NCBI GenBank assembly: GCA_028818795.1
Contig: JAPPND010000202.1
Location: forward strand, 1-59,031
Length of the DNA: 59,031 nucleotides
Source: Gammaproteobacteria bacterium
GTDB taxonomy: Bacteria > Pseudomonadota > Gammaproteobacteria > Pseudomonadales > Azotimanducaceae
Reading direction: 5' to 3'
The position numbers were made by a program, and so were the translations under genes. How positions within the stretch are numbered: position 1 is the first letter of the stretch; every line of letters begins with the position of its first letter. Under the pieces are notes generated by a model, which worked only from the letters and a program-made list of their open reading frames with translations, did not search any database and had not been told where the DNA came from. Positions 14,987-24,469 of this stretch are shown here, piece by piece.

Positions 14987-15952
14987 CTATCCGCCGATGA
15001 ACTTCATGACCGTCACTTCCCCCTTGAACTGCACAGTCTGCTTGTCGCTCAGGGCCCCCATCAGGCGCGTCTGAAGGAGTGTTCTGGCTTGTTCGTCGGG
15101 TAGTTGGAGCAGGTCCGCGATGGGGTGCCGTTTGGTACTCGACAAACAGCCGTAGAGATACCCGTTGGAAGACAAACGCAGCCGGGTGCAGGACGCGCAG
15201 AACGGCTCGGACTCGTTCGCGATGATCCCGAACACTCCTCTCCCGGGAATCTCGTAGCGAACGGACGTCGAATCGTAGGCGGCGTCCGTGCGGGCGAACT
15301 CGTAGCGTTGACCGATCAGGGGGAGGATGTCGTCCATGCCGAAGAAGTCGCGCTGGTAGGCGGCGCTGTACTTCAAATGGCCCATGTTCATCAGCTCGAT
15401 GAACCGCAGTTCGATGTCCCGTTCCAGACAGTAGGCCAGCATCGGCAGGATCTGGTCCACGTTCGCCGACTTCATCGGCACCATGTTCACCTTCACCTTC
15501 AGGCCGGCACCGAGCATTCGATCGATACCGTCCAGAACCGTGGCCAAGTCACCGCTTTTCGCGATGCTACGAAAGCGCAGGGCGTTCAAGGTGTCGAGGC
15601 TCACGTTGATGCGTTTCAGACCGGCGGCGGCGATCAAGTCCGCCTTCTTCGACAAGAACTGGCCGTTCGTCGTCACCGAGACGTCCTTCAAGGGCAGTTT
15701 CATGACGGCCGGCAGGAACTCGTCGAACTTCGGCGTCAGCAGGGGCTCGCCCCCGGTGATTCGAAGCTTGTCGATTCCCGCGGACTCCACCAGGAGTCGC
15801 ACGGCGCGCAAGAGTTCCGCGGCACTCAACTCGGCCACCGCGGCCTGGAGGCGCTTCCCGTCGGGTACGCAGTAGGTACAGGCGTAGTTGCAGGCCGCGG
15901 TCAAACTGACCCGCAGGTTGCGGAACCGCCTCCCCTGAGCGTCAACGATCAT
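14987..15952 (-). CDS. moaA: GTP 3',8-cyclase MoaA (radical SAM, molybdenum cofactor synthesis)
   Basis: This enzyme makes (8S)-3',8-cyclo-7,8-dihydroGTP from GTP, the first step of molybdenum cofactor synthesis. The 321-residue protein has the radical SAM cluster CNYACTYC near residues 21-28, ITGGEPLL, NVSLDTL, and the second 4Fe-4S site CASCTRLRLSSNGYLYGC near the C-terminus. It ends in the conserved Gly-Gly (KFIGG) that is needed for activity in this family. Other moa genes are not adjacent; a lone MoaD/ThiS-like carrier lies 10 kb away at 25943-26191. Confidence 0.94.
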   Translation of the reverse strand: MIVDAQGRRFRNLRVSLTAACNYACTYCVPDGKRLQAAVAELSAAELLRAVRLLVESAGIDKLRITGGEPLLTPKFDEFLPAVMKLPLKDVSVTTNGQFLSKKADLIAAAGLKRINVSLDTLNALRFRSIAKSGDLATVLDGIDRMLGAGLKVKVNMVPMKSANVDQILPMLAYCLERDIELRFIELMNMGHLKYSAAYQRDFFGMDDILPLIGQRYEFARTDAAYDSTSVRYEIPGRGVFGIIANESEPFCASCTRLRLSSNGYLYGCLSSTKRHPIADLLQLPDEQARTLLQTRLMGALSDKQTVQFKGEVTVMKFIGG

Positions 15953-16240
15953 GTTGATTGAACGGCGACCATGGGCAGAAGTGAGCAGGGATCATACTCG
16001 ACACCGTTGTTTCGACGCGACCCGACCGTAGGGGACGGGCCAAGGAGTCTGCGCCGCAGCAACGGCGCGGAAGCGCCGTTGATGGGCGTGGAGTCCTCGG
16101 GCGGTGGGGGTTGGGGCCAGACGGCGAGGGCGCGCCCTTTCGGGCGCGTTCGAGCGGTCTGGCGGCGTTGTCCCGTCCCGTGCCATCGAGCTCGTGCGAC
16201 GGCGCCCCCCTGGCGGGCGCGTTGGCGTCGCCCCCACGCG
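15953..16240. other. 288-bp intergenic region with several GC-rich hairpins, murF / moaA
   Basis: No gene is seen here. Positions 16061-16080 form a perfect 8-bp stem (AACGGCGC/GCGCCGTT) with a GGAA loop. Positions 16117-16162 form a larger imperfect hairpin with outer CCAGAC/GTCTGG and inner CGCGCCC/GGGCGCG arms. A third hairpin lies near 16200-16222 (GCGCCC/GGGCGC). They could end the murF transcript, belong to a dispersed repeat family, or form the leader of moaA. I could not match them to the Moco RNA motif. Confidence 0.4.
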
Positions 16241-17596
16241 CTAGCCCTTTACTCCGCGTTCCAGTTCCCTCACGAGCGCCGTGACGAAATCGTTGGTCCA
16301 GAACACGGCGTTCGATCCCTTCACGAGTACCCGGTCCCCCGGTTCTAGGCGTTGTGCGCAGTAGGCTGCGAACGCCCCGTCCGCCCGCGGGCTCGCGCCG
16401 CACCGCATTTCCCGCGGCAAGGCTTCGTAGAGCGCCTCGATGGCGTCACCCACACAGAAGACACCTTCCAAGCCGTTGCAGTGCGCGGCCACCTCCGCGT
16501 GGTAGCGGGCCGTGTCCGGGCCCAGTTCACGCATGTCGCCGAGAATCGCCAAGCGGCGTGGCGGCTCCCCGGAAAAGGCATCTAGGGTTGCGGCCATGCT
16601 CGCGGGATTTGCGTTGTAGCTCTCGTCGATGATCGTCACCCCGGCCACCTCGACGCGGTTTCCCCGACCGCGCGGGACCCCCAGTCGCCGAAGCCGTTCC
16701 AATAGCTTGAGCGGCACGTCGAGGGCAACTAATACCGCCGCCGCCGCACAGACCGACATCGCCCGATGTGTGCCGCCGCCTGGTACCGGAACCCGCACTC
16801 CCCCCGCGGGCGACTCGATCTCGGCGATATTCCCCTCGACGCCCACGAGCCGAACGTCGGCCTTGGATTCGGTCCCGAACGTGATGCAGCGCCCGTCGTG
16901 GTCCGGCGCAATGCCGCACGGATGGACGAATACGCCGCCCGGGCGCAGGCCCTTTGCGATCGAGACCTTCTCGCAACGGATCGCCTCCAGCGTGCCGAAG
17001 TTCTCGATATGCGCGGGGTGCACGTTCAGCAGCACGGCGATGTCCGGTTGCACCAGACGGGCAAGCGGCTCGATCTCGCCGGGATGGTTCGTACCGATCT
17101 CGAACACTGCCGCATCCGCGTCGCGCGGGGTTCTCGCCAACGACAAGGGCACGCCAATGTGGTTGTTGAGGCTACCCGACGTCGCGAACGCGCCGAGCGC
17201 GGTGGCGGCGAACGACTTGAAAGTGGTCTTGCCGCTGCTGCCCGTGACCGCAACGACCGGACCATCGAGACGTCGGCGCGCCGCGCGACCAATGTCCCAC
17301 AGACCATCTAGAGTGTCCTCCACGATTAGGGTCGGTGCACCGTAATCGTCCTCGCGGTGCGCAAGGACCGCCACGGCGCCCTTCTCGACCGCGTTCCTCG
17401 CATAGTCGTGACCGTCGCGGTCGGAACGGTTGCTCACCTGGAAACGCCGCCCCGGGTCACCGGTCAGTGCCACGAAGAGGTCGCCGGGTTCGGTCAGTCG
17501 CGAGTCGATACCGATTCCAAAGACATCCGGTCCTTCGGCTCTCTCCGCATTGACGGCGGTCGCCAGCGCTTGGTACGACCATAGTCGCCTGATCAT
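16241..17596 (-). CDS. murF: UDP-N-acetylmuramoyl-tripeptide--D-alanyl-D-alanine ligase MurF
   Basis: This enzyme adds D-Ala-D-Ala to the UDP-MurNAc-tripeptide in peptidoglycan precursor synthesis. The 451-residue protein has the N-terminal MurF domain with DSRLTEPGDLFVALTG, the ATP-binding loop VTGSSGKTT, the LNNHIGVPLSLA and EIGTNHPGEI segments, NVHPAHIENFGT, and the C-terminal DESYNANPASM and KGSN motifs. MurF is normally in the mur/fts cluster; here it stands alone between moaA and sppA, so it is either a relocated or a second copy. The substitution MN (usual MGAN/GANH) to IGTNH keeps the histidine. Confidence 0.92.
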   Translation of the reverse strand: MIRRLWSYQALATAVNAERAEGPDVFGIGIDSRLTEPGDLFVALTGDPGRRFQVSNRSDRDGHDYARNAVEKGAVAVLAHREDDYGAPTLIVEDTLDGLWDIGRAARRRLDGPVVAVTGSSGKTTFKSFAATALGAFATSGSLNNHIGVPLSLARTPRDADAAVFEIGTNHPGEIEPLARLVQPDIAVLLNVHPAHIENFGTLEAIRCEKVSIAKGLRPGGVFVHPCGIAPDHDGRCITFGTESKADVRLVGVEGNIAEIESPAGGVRVPVPGGGTHRAMSVCAAAAVLVALDVPLKLLERLRRLGVPRGRGNRVEVAGVTIIDESYNANPASMAATLDAFSGEPPRRLAILGDMRELGPDTARYHAEVAAHCNGLEGVFCVGDAIEALYEALPREMRCGASPRADGAFAAYCAQRLEPGDRVLVKGSNAVFWTNDFVTALVRELERGVKG

Positions 17597-17736
17597 ATAG
17601 AAACGCTCTGCATCCGCATGTTTTTACTACCTAAGCCCGTGTACAACGTCTCCCCTACTTGAACATAGGCACCGCTTGCGCTCAAGCGCTCGGGCCAACG
17701 ACAATGCCGCGAGTCGTTCGGTTGTGGGAAATTCCC

Positions 17737-19542
17737 ATGTCCATCGTGAGCGTCGTCGGCAAGGTGTTCTCCGGCATCTCCCGGGCCTTTGCCTTTGCGC
17801 GGGTCACCCTCGCCAACCTGCTGGTCGTCTTGGTCGTCGTCCTCGTGGTGATGGTATTCGTGTCAGGTACCGGCCGCGTCGAGGTGTCCGACGGTTCGGC
17901 GCTGCTGCTCGAAACCGATGGCACGATCGTCGAGCAGGCCGGTGGCCAGGATCCGCTGGCCGTGCTGGCTGGCGCATCACTCCGCGAGACGCCCCTTAGG
18001 GACATCCTCTCCGTCATCGACAAGGCCTCAGGGGACGACCGCGTCGACGCCCTGGTTCTCGACACATCGTCGCTTGGCTATGTCGCGCCTGCCCAACTGG
18101 AAGTGATCGGCAACGCCCTGGAGGCTTTCCGCGGCGGCGGCAAGACGATCCTCGCCAAGAGCGACTTCTACAACCGTGATCAATACTACCTCGCGAGTTT
18201 CGCCGACGAAGTGGTGATGCATCCCTTGGGGGAGGTCGCACTCACCGGCTACGGCACCTACCGGAACTACTACGGCGGCCTCCTGGACAGGCTCAAGGTC
18301 AATATCCACGTCTTTCGCGTGGGGACCTACAAGTCGTTCGTCGAGCCGTATACCAGCACGGGAATGTCGGAGGCGGCCCGGCAGGCAAACCAAGCCATGA
18401 TCGATCGCCTGTGGCGCAGTTTCGTCGAACGCGTTGCCCCGAACCGCGGCATCGAGCCTGCGAAGCTCGTTGCCTACGCCAACCAATACGATCAGTTGCT
18501 TCGCGGAACCGGCGGCGACACGGCTCGTCTGGCCTTGGAATACGGGCTGGTCGACCAGTTGTTCGACCCCGAAGCCCTGTCGAAACACCTCAATGGACTG
18601 ACCGCTGGCAAGGACTCGTTTGCCCACGTCGCCCTAGGTGACTACGTGGATCCCCACCTGCCGCCGCTTTTCGGCACCTCGGTCGCCGTGGTCCCCTTGA
18701 CCGGAACGATCGTCATGGGTGACGCCCCGCGCGGTTTCATCGGGGCCGACACCGCGTCCAGACTCCTTTCCGATCTCAGGGAGGATCCCCAGGTGGGTGC
18801 GGTGGTGCTCCGAATCGATTCAGGTGGGGGCAGCGCCTTCGCTTCCGAGCAGATTCGCGCCGAAATCGCCCGGATACAGAGCGAGGACACCCCGGTGGTG
18901 GTCTCCATGGCCGGTACCGCGGCGTCGGGCGGCTATTGGATCGCGGCCACGGCCGACGAGATCTGGGCCGCGCCAACCACGGTGACCGGGTCGATCGGCA
19001 TTTTCGCCATCGTCCCGACCTTCGAGGAGACCCTGGGCGAGATCGGGGTCAACCGCGACGGCGTCGGCACCGGCCCGTTCGTCGGCGCGCTTGACCCGAT
19101 CGGGGGCGTCGGCGAGGCAATGGCTCGCGCCCTGCAGTCGAATGTCGAATACGGCTACCGGCGTTTTGTCGATCTCGTCGCCGAGGGCCGCGGCCTCGCG
19201 ACCGAGGACGTGGAAGGCATCGCCCAGGGCCGGGTCTGGCTTGGCGTGGATGCGCTTGAACACGGCCTGGTGGACCAACTCGGCCATCTCGACGAGGCCA
19301 TCGCCAGTGCCGCCGCTCTCGCCGGCCTTGACCGGTACCAGGTCCGCTACGTCGAAGAACCGCTAACCACGCAGGAGATTCTGATGCGACAGTTCCTAGA
19401 CGACATCGGATTCGAACCGTCGACCCGGGGGCTCCACGGCACCCTCGGCGAGCTTCTCGTTCGGGAGCTAGGTCAGCTCGGGTCCCTCAACGACCCCCAG
19501 CATCTCTATGCCCTTTGCGAAACCTGTCCCGGGCGCTATTGA
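17737..19542 (+). CDS. sppA: Signal peptide peptidase SppA, 67-kDa type
   Basis: This inner-membrane serine protease degrades cleaved signal peptides. The protein of about 601 residues has an N-terminal membrane anchor ([15 protein letters not shown]) and two tandem SppA domains. The catalytic Lys lies in [12 protein letters not shown] and the catalytic Ser in [14 protein letters not shown], followed by [11 protein letters not shown] chose the ATG at 17737 because it puts the anchor near residue 22-44, as in the E. coli protein; in-frame ATGs at 17704 and 17659 would give an overlong N-terminus. Its 3' end overlaps the convergent symporter gene by seven bases. Confidence 0.93.
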   Translation: MSIVSVVGKVFSGISRAFAFARVTLANLLVVLVVVLVVMVFVSGTGRVEVSDGSALLLETDGTIVEQAGGQDPLAVLAGASLRETPLRDILSVIDKASGDDRVDALVLDTSSLGYVAPAQLEVIGNALEAFRGGGKTILAKSDFYNRDQYYLASFADEVVMHPLGEVALTGYGTYRNYYGGLLDRLKVNIHVFRVGTYKSFVEPYTSTGMSEAARQANQAMIDRLWRSFVERVAPNRGIEPAKLVAYANQYDQLLRGTGGDTARLALEYGLVDQLFDPEALSKHLNGLTAGKDSFAHVALGDYVDPHLPPLFGTSVAVVPLTGTIVMGDAPRGFIGADTASRLLSDLREDPQVGAVVLRIDSGGGSAFASEQIRAEIARIQSEDTPVVVSMAGTAASGGYWIAATADEIWAAPTTVTGSIGIFAIVPTFEETLGEIGVNRDGVGTGPFVGALDPIGGVGEAMARALQSNVEYGYRRFVDLVAEGRGLATEDVEGIAQGRVWLGVDALEHGLVDQLGHLDEAIASAAALAGLDRYQVRYVEEPLTTQEILMRQFLDDIGFEPSTRGLHGTLGELLVRELGQLGSLNDPQHLYALCETCPGRY

Positions 19543-21239
19543 GCCTCCCAGTAGTCGCGGACGGTGGCTTTCATCTCCCGGCAAAGCAGAACGATGCCGA
19601 CCAGGTTCGGCAAGGCCATCAAGGTGAGCGTGACGGCGGACACCAGCCAGACCAGCGACGTGTCCAGGATCGTCGCCAGGAAGAACGCGAGAACGTACGC
19701 GCCACGATAGGGCATAACCCATCGGGTGGTGCCGAACAGGTAGGTGATTGCGCGGTCGCCGTAGTAGGACCACGCAATGGCCGTGCTGAACGCGAACAGG
19801 ACCAGGCCGACGGTCACCGCGTATTGGCCATACTCGCCGAAGAAGCTCCGTTTGAATGCCTCGGACGTTAGACGCACTGAGTGCACCAGGGATTTGCCAC
19901 TGAGCGTGATTCCGGGCGTGGCGAGTGACCCGTTCTCCACCGCGATGATCCCGCTGAAAGGCGTTCCGCCTGCGCCAAGAAACCGAACATCCTCGGCGAT
20001 CGATCGATTGTGCAGAACGGTAATGCCGCCCCCATCGAGGCGACCACCGGCGACCTCGAAGGTGCCCGTTGCCCGTTCGACGTCTGCAATCGCGTAGGAA
20101 ACGCCGCCCAAGGTCACCGTGTCGGCGTCGACGTCGTTCAGGTACGCGTGCAGGCTGGCGACGTGCTGCGGGTTGGAGTCGGTATAGGTACCGGCAATGA
20201 ACTGGGTGTCGAAAACGTCGAATTCGGTGTCGAACTTGTCCTTCCAGGCCCCGGACGCCAGAATGACGATGCCGGTCAACGTGCAGATGACCAGGGTGTC
20301 CAGGAACGGTTCGAGAATCGACACGAAACCCTCGGACACCGGTTCGTCCGCGCGGGCGGATGCGTGGGCAATCGGGGCCGAGCCCTGCCCGGCTTCGTTG
20401 GAAAAAAGGCCCCGGTTGACGCCCTTGTTGAACGCATAGGCGAAGGTCGCGCCGAGAAAGCCCCCGGTAGCTGCGGATCCCGTGAACGCGTCCCGGAACA
20501 CCGAGACGAAGGCGGGACCCACCTCGTGGTAGTTCGTCGCCAGCACCGCAAATGCGCCGATCGCGTAGAGGATACCCATCGCCGGCACAATGGCCGTGGC
20601 CACCCGGGCGATGCGCTTGATGCCGCCGATGATGACCAGTCCTAGGAGCGTCGCGAGTACCAGGCCACTTGCCCAGGTTGGTATCTGGAAGGAGGCCTGG
20701 AGACCCTCCGCCATGTTGTTGCTCTGGGGCATGTTCCCCGAGCCCAAGGTGCTCAGCACGGTGGCCGCGGCGAAGAACACCGCGAGCCACTTCATGTTAA
20801 GCCCGCGCTCCATGAAGTACATCGGCCCGCCCGCGATTTCGCCCCTGTCGTCCTTGACCCGGTACTTGTGGGAGATGGTCACCTCCACGAACTTCGTGGT
20901 CATGCCAACGAACGCGGTGGCCCACATCCAGAACAAGGCGGCTGGGCCGCCCAGGAAGATGGCCAATGCGACCCCGCCGATGTTCCCCGTTCCGACCGTT
21001 CCCGAGAGCGCGGTGGAAAGCGCCTGAAGGTGCGTGGTGTCGCCCTCCGCGTCGGCGCGAGTGTGGCGGCCCAACAGCACGCCCCAGGCCCGCCTGAAGT
21101 ACCGGACCTGGGGAAAGCCCAGATAGATCGTGAAGAAACAGCCGACGCCGAGGAGCAGGTACGGGAAATAGACCGCGCCGCCCAGCACGCCGTCGAGAGC
21201 GACCAGCACCTTCTCGGCGCCCAGGGTGAACGCGTCCAT
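19536..21239 (-). CDS. Sodium:alanine symporter (AGCS family) with a large inserted domain
   Basis: This is a predicted Na+-coupled alanine/glycine importer in the inner membrane. Family motifs are present: [18 protein letters not shown] (about 78-95), [35 protein letters not shown] (about 280-293). The protein is 567 residues, longer than the usual 440-500. The excess is a single insertion at about residues 333-456, between the helix [16 protein letters not shown] and [12 protein letters not shown]. It is hydrophilic and rich in Gly, Thr, Val and Asp, suggesting a beta-structured domain outside the membrane. Flanking helices are intact, so transport is probably preserved. Confidence 0.93.
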   Translation of the reverse strand: MDAFTLGAEKVLVALDGVLGGAVYFPYLLLGVGCFFTIYLGFPQVRYFRRAWGVLLGRHTRADAEGDTTHLQALSTALSGTVGTGNIGGVALAIFLGGPAALFWMWATAFVGMTTKFVEVTISHKYRVKDDRGEIAGGPMYFMERGLNMKWLAVFFAAATVLSTLGSGNMPQSNNMAEGLQASFQIPTWASGLVLATLLGLVIIGGIKRIARVATAIVPAMGILYAIGAFAVLATNYHEVGPAFVSVFRDAFTGSAATGGFLGATFAYAFNKGVNRGLFSNEAGQGSAPIAHASARADEPVSEGFVSILEPFLDTLVICTLTGIVILASGAWKDKFDTEFDVFDTQFIAGTYTDSNPQHVASLHAYLNDVDADTVTLGGVSYAIADVERATGTFEVAGGRLDGGGITVLHNRSIAEDVRFLGAGGTPFSGIIAVENGSLATPGITLSGKSLVHSVRLTSEAFKRSFFGEYGQYAVTVGLVLFAFSTAIAWSYYGDRAITYLFGTTRWVMPYRGAYVLAFFLATILDTSLVWLVSAVTLTLMALPNLVGIVLLCREMKATVRDYWEAQ

Positions 21240-21251
21240 CCGAAGCGACCG

Positions 21252-21473
21252 TTACGGTTTGCCGAACAGCGCCGCGCGCATCACGGCATGCAGTTCATGC
21301 TGATCCATGACACCGCCCACGCCGTCCGCGCCGGCCGCATACCCCAATATGGGGTTGACCCCCATTCCGTCACCCACGAAAAGGATGACGCCGCAGGTCC
21401 GCTCGCCCTCCTCCGCCACTGTGGCAGCAGCAGCCAACAGGAATGGAATTAGATTCAATGAGGCTCTTAACAT
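21252..21473 (-). pseudogene. Short ORF resembling an internally deleted alkaline phosphatase
   Basis: The 73-residue ORF has an ATG at 21473 with AGGAG upstream and a signal-peptide-like start (SLNLIPFLLAAAATVA). Residues 28-38 (GVILFVGDGMG) match the metal-binding N-terminal motif of PhoA-type alkaline phosphatases (VILFIGDGMG). The end (GGVMDQHELHAVMRAAL) resembles the family's extreme C-terminus. Nothing in between remains: no Ser nucleophile region and no other metal ligands. The simplest reading is an in-frame deletion of several hundred codons. It could still be expressed as a small secreted protein. It lies between gor and the symporter. Confidence 0.5.
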
Positions 21474-21490
21474 ATTGATTTCTGGTACTC

Positions 21491-22858
21491 CTATTGGTCT
21501 TCTAGCCGTCGAATGGGATCTCGCATCGTGACGAACTCTTCCGCCGCCGTTGGATGGATGCCAATCGTGGCGTCGAAGTCCCCTTTCGTGGCGCCCGCCG
21601 TGATGGCCACGCCGAGGCCCTGAATGATTTCGCCGGCCTCCGGGCCACACATGTGGGCGGCCAGAACCCGATCGTCTTCGCCGTCGACTAGGAGTTTCAT
21701 CATCGTTCGTTCACCGCGTCCCGTCAGGGTGTGCTTCATGGGCTTGAAGCTCGACTCGTAGACGGCCAGGTGCGGATGTTTCCTGCGGGCTTCCTCCTCC
21801 GTGGGTCCCACCGTACCGATGTTCGGCTGGCAGAATATCGCGGTGGGCACCTTGCCGTAGTCCACAGACCGGGATTCATCGTTGAACAGGTTGTGCGCCA
21901 CGCACATGCCTTCCGCGATAGCCACCGGCGTCAACTGCAACCGGTCGATGACATCGCCGATTGCGTAGATGTGCGGAACGTTGGTGCGATAGTACCGGTC
22001 AACCGGGATGGAGCCCCCATCGCCAAGGTTCACCCCCGCCGCCTCGAGGCCAAGCCCTCCGCTTACCGGGGACCGACCGGTCGCCACCATGACCAGGTCG
22101 ACATCCAAGTGCCGACCATCCTCGAATCGGCAACGCAGTTCGCTGCCCCGGCGCTCGACGCCGTGGATTCGGGTATCGAATCGCAGCTCCACTCCCTTGG
22201 AACGGATTTCGTCCGCCACGAAACGGCGGATGCCCCCGTCGAAGCCGCGCAGGAAGAGTTCACCTCGATAGGCAAGCCACACCTGGGCCCCGAGTCCGGC
22301 ATAGATCCCGGCGAATTCCACGGCGATGTAGCCGCCGCCGATGATAAGAACCCTCTCCGGAAACTGGTCGAGATAGAAGGCTTCGTTGGACGTGATCACG
22401 TGTTCGTTGCCCGGGAACGGCGGCACCACGGGCCAGCTGCCCGTCGCGACAAGTATGTTCTCCGCTGTGAGCGTGCGGTCCCCCACCCGTACCCGGTGGG
22501 GGCCGGTCAAGACCGCCCGTTCTGCGAGTATCTCCACGCCGGCCCCGTCCAGCAGGCCGTGATAGATGCCGTTCAAACGCTCGATTTCTCGTGTTTTGTT
22601 GTCGCGGAGCGTGGGCCAATGGAAATCGGCACCACCGACGTCCCAGCCGTACGCCCTGGCGTCGTCGAAGTCCTCGGCGAAGTGGGCGCCGTAGACAAAG
22701 AGCTTCTTCGGAACGCACCCGACATTCACGCAAGTGCCGCCCAGGTAGCGCTCTTCCGCGATTCCAACCCGGGCACCGAATCCAGCCGCCACGCGGGCCG
22801 CCCTCACTCCGCCGGAGCCCGCGCCGATGACAAAGAGGTCGTAGTCGTAGTTCCGCAC
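21491..22858 (-). CDS. gor: Glutathione-disulfide reductase
   Basis: This NADPH-dependent flavoenzyme reduces glutathione disulfide. The protein of about 455 residues has the FAD motif [16 protein letters not shown], the redox disulfide [13 protein letters not shown], a second dinucleotide site [18 protein letters not shown] followed by [11 protein letters not shown] with the arginines that favour NADPH, and the C-terminal [13 protein letters not shown] with the catalytic His-Glu pair. The start is uncertain: I prefer the GTG at 22858 ([12 protein letters not shown]), which matches the family N-terminus. In-frame ATGs further upstream (to 23035) would add unrelated sequence. Confidence 0.92.
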   Translation of the reverse strand: MRNYDYDLFVIGAGSGGVRAARVAAGFGARVGIAEERYLGGTCVNVGCVPKKLFVYGAHFAEDFDDARAYGWDVGGADFHWPTLRDNKTREIERLNGIYHGLLDGAGVEILAERAVLTGPHRVRVGDRTLTAENILVATGSWPVVPPFPGNEHVITSNEAFYLDQFPERVLIIGGGYIAVEFAGIYAGLGAQVWLAYRGELFLRGFDGGIRRFVADEIRSKGVELRFDTRIHGVERRGSELRCRFEDGRHLDVDLVMVATGRSPVSGGLGLEAAGVNLGDGGSIPVDRYYRTNVPHIYAIGDVIDRLQLTPVAIAEGMCVAHNLFNDESRSVDYGKVPTAIFCQPNIGTVGPTEEEARRKHPHLAVYESSFKPMKHTLTGRGERTMMKLLVDGEDDRVLAAHMCGPEAGEIIQGLGVAITAGATKGDFDATIGIHPTAAEEFVTMRDPIRRLEDQ

Positions 22859-23074
22859 CGCCGGATGGTCCCCATGCCCGCAAGACTCATGTGCCAAGCG
22901 GTTCCTCGGCTCCAGAGGCTTTGGGCCATGCGGTTCCGCTTGATGCCGCGACCGAGGCCGGGACACCGGGCTCAAGAGATAGTAGCGCATCACGGATTCC
23001 GTTAGCATCGTCCGGCGGTCCGCCCTCACCCACACGCTTCTTCGCCAACACGCCCATTGGGAGATTCGAGCGCC

Positions 23075-24469
23075 ATGAATGTGACGATCTTCGGTACCGG
23101 CTACGTGGGCTTGGTGACCGGCGCCTGTTTCGCGGAGATGGGTAACCGGGTGCTCTGCGTCGACGTGGACGAAGACAGGATCGCCATGCTCAACGATGGT
23201 CTGATGCCGATCTACGAACCCGGTCTGCCCGCCCTGGTGGCTACCAACAGGGCGGCGGGCCGATTGACCTTCGGCGCCGATGGAAAGGCAGGCGTCATGG
23301 AAGCGGATGTCGCATTTCTAGCAGTCGGTACGCCGGCGAGGAGTGACGGTTCGACGGATCTCAGCCCTGTGTTCGCGGTTGCCACGTCCATCGGCGAACA
23401 CATGGACCATCCCATCGTCGTGGCCACCAAATCCACCGTTCCAGTGGGGACTGCCGACGAGATGGGCCGGATCATCCAGGCGAAACTCGACGAACGCGGC
23501 GTAGACCTTCGATTCGCCGTCGTGTCGAACCCGGAGTTCCTCAAGGAAGGTGCCGCGATTTCGGACTTCATGAAGCCGGATCGCATCGTCCTGGGCAGTG
23601 CAGACGAGGGTGCCACCCGCCTGCTCGAGGAGCTATACGCGCCCTTCAATCGGAACCACGACAAGATCCTGCAAATGGATGTTCGTTCCGCCGAACTCAC
23701 CAAGTACGCGGCGAACGTCATGCTGGCCACCCGGATCAGCTTGATGAACGAGTTCGCGAATTTCGCCGACCGGGTGGGCGCCGACATCGAGGCCGTCCGC
23801 CATGGGATCGGATCGGACCCCCGGATCGGATACCAGTTCATCTATGCCGGATGCGGTTACGGCGGTTCCTGCTTTCCCAAGGATGTCCGCGCCATGGCGT
23901 ACATGGCCCACGAAGTCGGCCAGTCCGCCGAGATCGTCCGAAGCGTGGAGGCCGTGAACCAACGCCAGAAGCGGATTGTCGTGGATCGCCTCAACGAACA
24001 CTTCGGCGGCGATCTGTCGGGCCGCGCCCTGGCCCTCTGGGGCCTATCCTTCAAACCCAACACGGACGACATGCGCGAAGCCCCTAGCCGGGTCGTCATG
24101 GAAGCGGCCTGGGCGGCCGGCGCGACGGTACGAGCCTACGACCCGGTTGCACTGGCGGAGGCGGCAAGGTTGTATGGTCCGCGGGAGGACCTAGTCCTCT
24201 GTCGTCACCGAGACGAGGCGTTGGCCGGCGCCGACGCGCTCGTGGTGGTCACGGAATGGAACGAGTTCAGGAGTCCCGACTTCGACGCCATCAAGGCCGC
24301 GCTCAAGCATCCGGTCATCTTCGATGGCCGCAATCTCTACGACCCGAGAACGCTCGCGGCGCTCGGGTTGACCCATATCGGCATTGGTCGCAACCAGTCC
24401 GTTAGCGCCACAAAGCCCGGTGCCCATGGGGCGCCGCGTTTCACCCCAGCCCAAGCCGCCCCTCCATGA
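23075..24469 (+). CDS. ugd: UDP-glucose 6-dehydrogenase
   Basis: This enzyme oxidises UDP-glucose to UDP-glucuronate with two NAD+, supplying uronic acids for surface polysaccharide. The 464-residue protein starts [23 protein letters not shown]. It contains [55 protein letters not shown], and the active-site cysteine in YGGSCFPKD, then the C-terminal [15 protein letters not shown] domain. The ATG at 23075 has GGGAG upstream. The last four bases overlap the start of the metalloprotease gene (ATGA), suggesting a two-gene unit. The C-terminal tail after IGIGR is a proline-rich extension. Confidence 0.95.
   Translation: MNVTIFGTGYVGLVTGACFAEMGNRVLCVDVDEDRIAMLNDGLMPIYEPGLPALVATNRAAGRLTFGADGKAGVMEADVAFLAVGTPARSDGSTDLSPVFAVATSIGEHMDHPIVVATKSTVPVGTADEMGRIIQAKLDERGVDLRFAVVSNPEFLKEGAAISDFMKPDRIVLGSADEGATRLLEELYAPFNRNHDKILQMDVRSAELTKYAANVMLATRISLMNEFANFADRVGADIEAVRHGIGSDPRIGYQFIYAGCGYGGSCFPKDVRAMAYMAHEVGQSAEIVRSVEAVNQRQKRIVVDRLNEHFGGDLSGRALALWGLSFKPNTDDMREAPSRVVMEAAWAAGATVRAYDPVALAEAARLYGPREDLVLCRHRDEALAGADALVVVTEWNEFRSPDFDAIKAALKHPVIFDGRNLYDPRTLAALGLTHIGIGRNQSVSATKPGAHGAPRFTPAQAAPP

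Noticed and set aside
16061-16162. Moco riboswitch in front of moaA
   Set aside because: The hairpins do not show the motif as I know it, and two of them are better explained as murF terminators or repeats. A covariance search would be needed.
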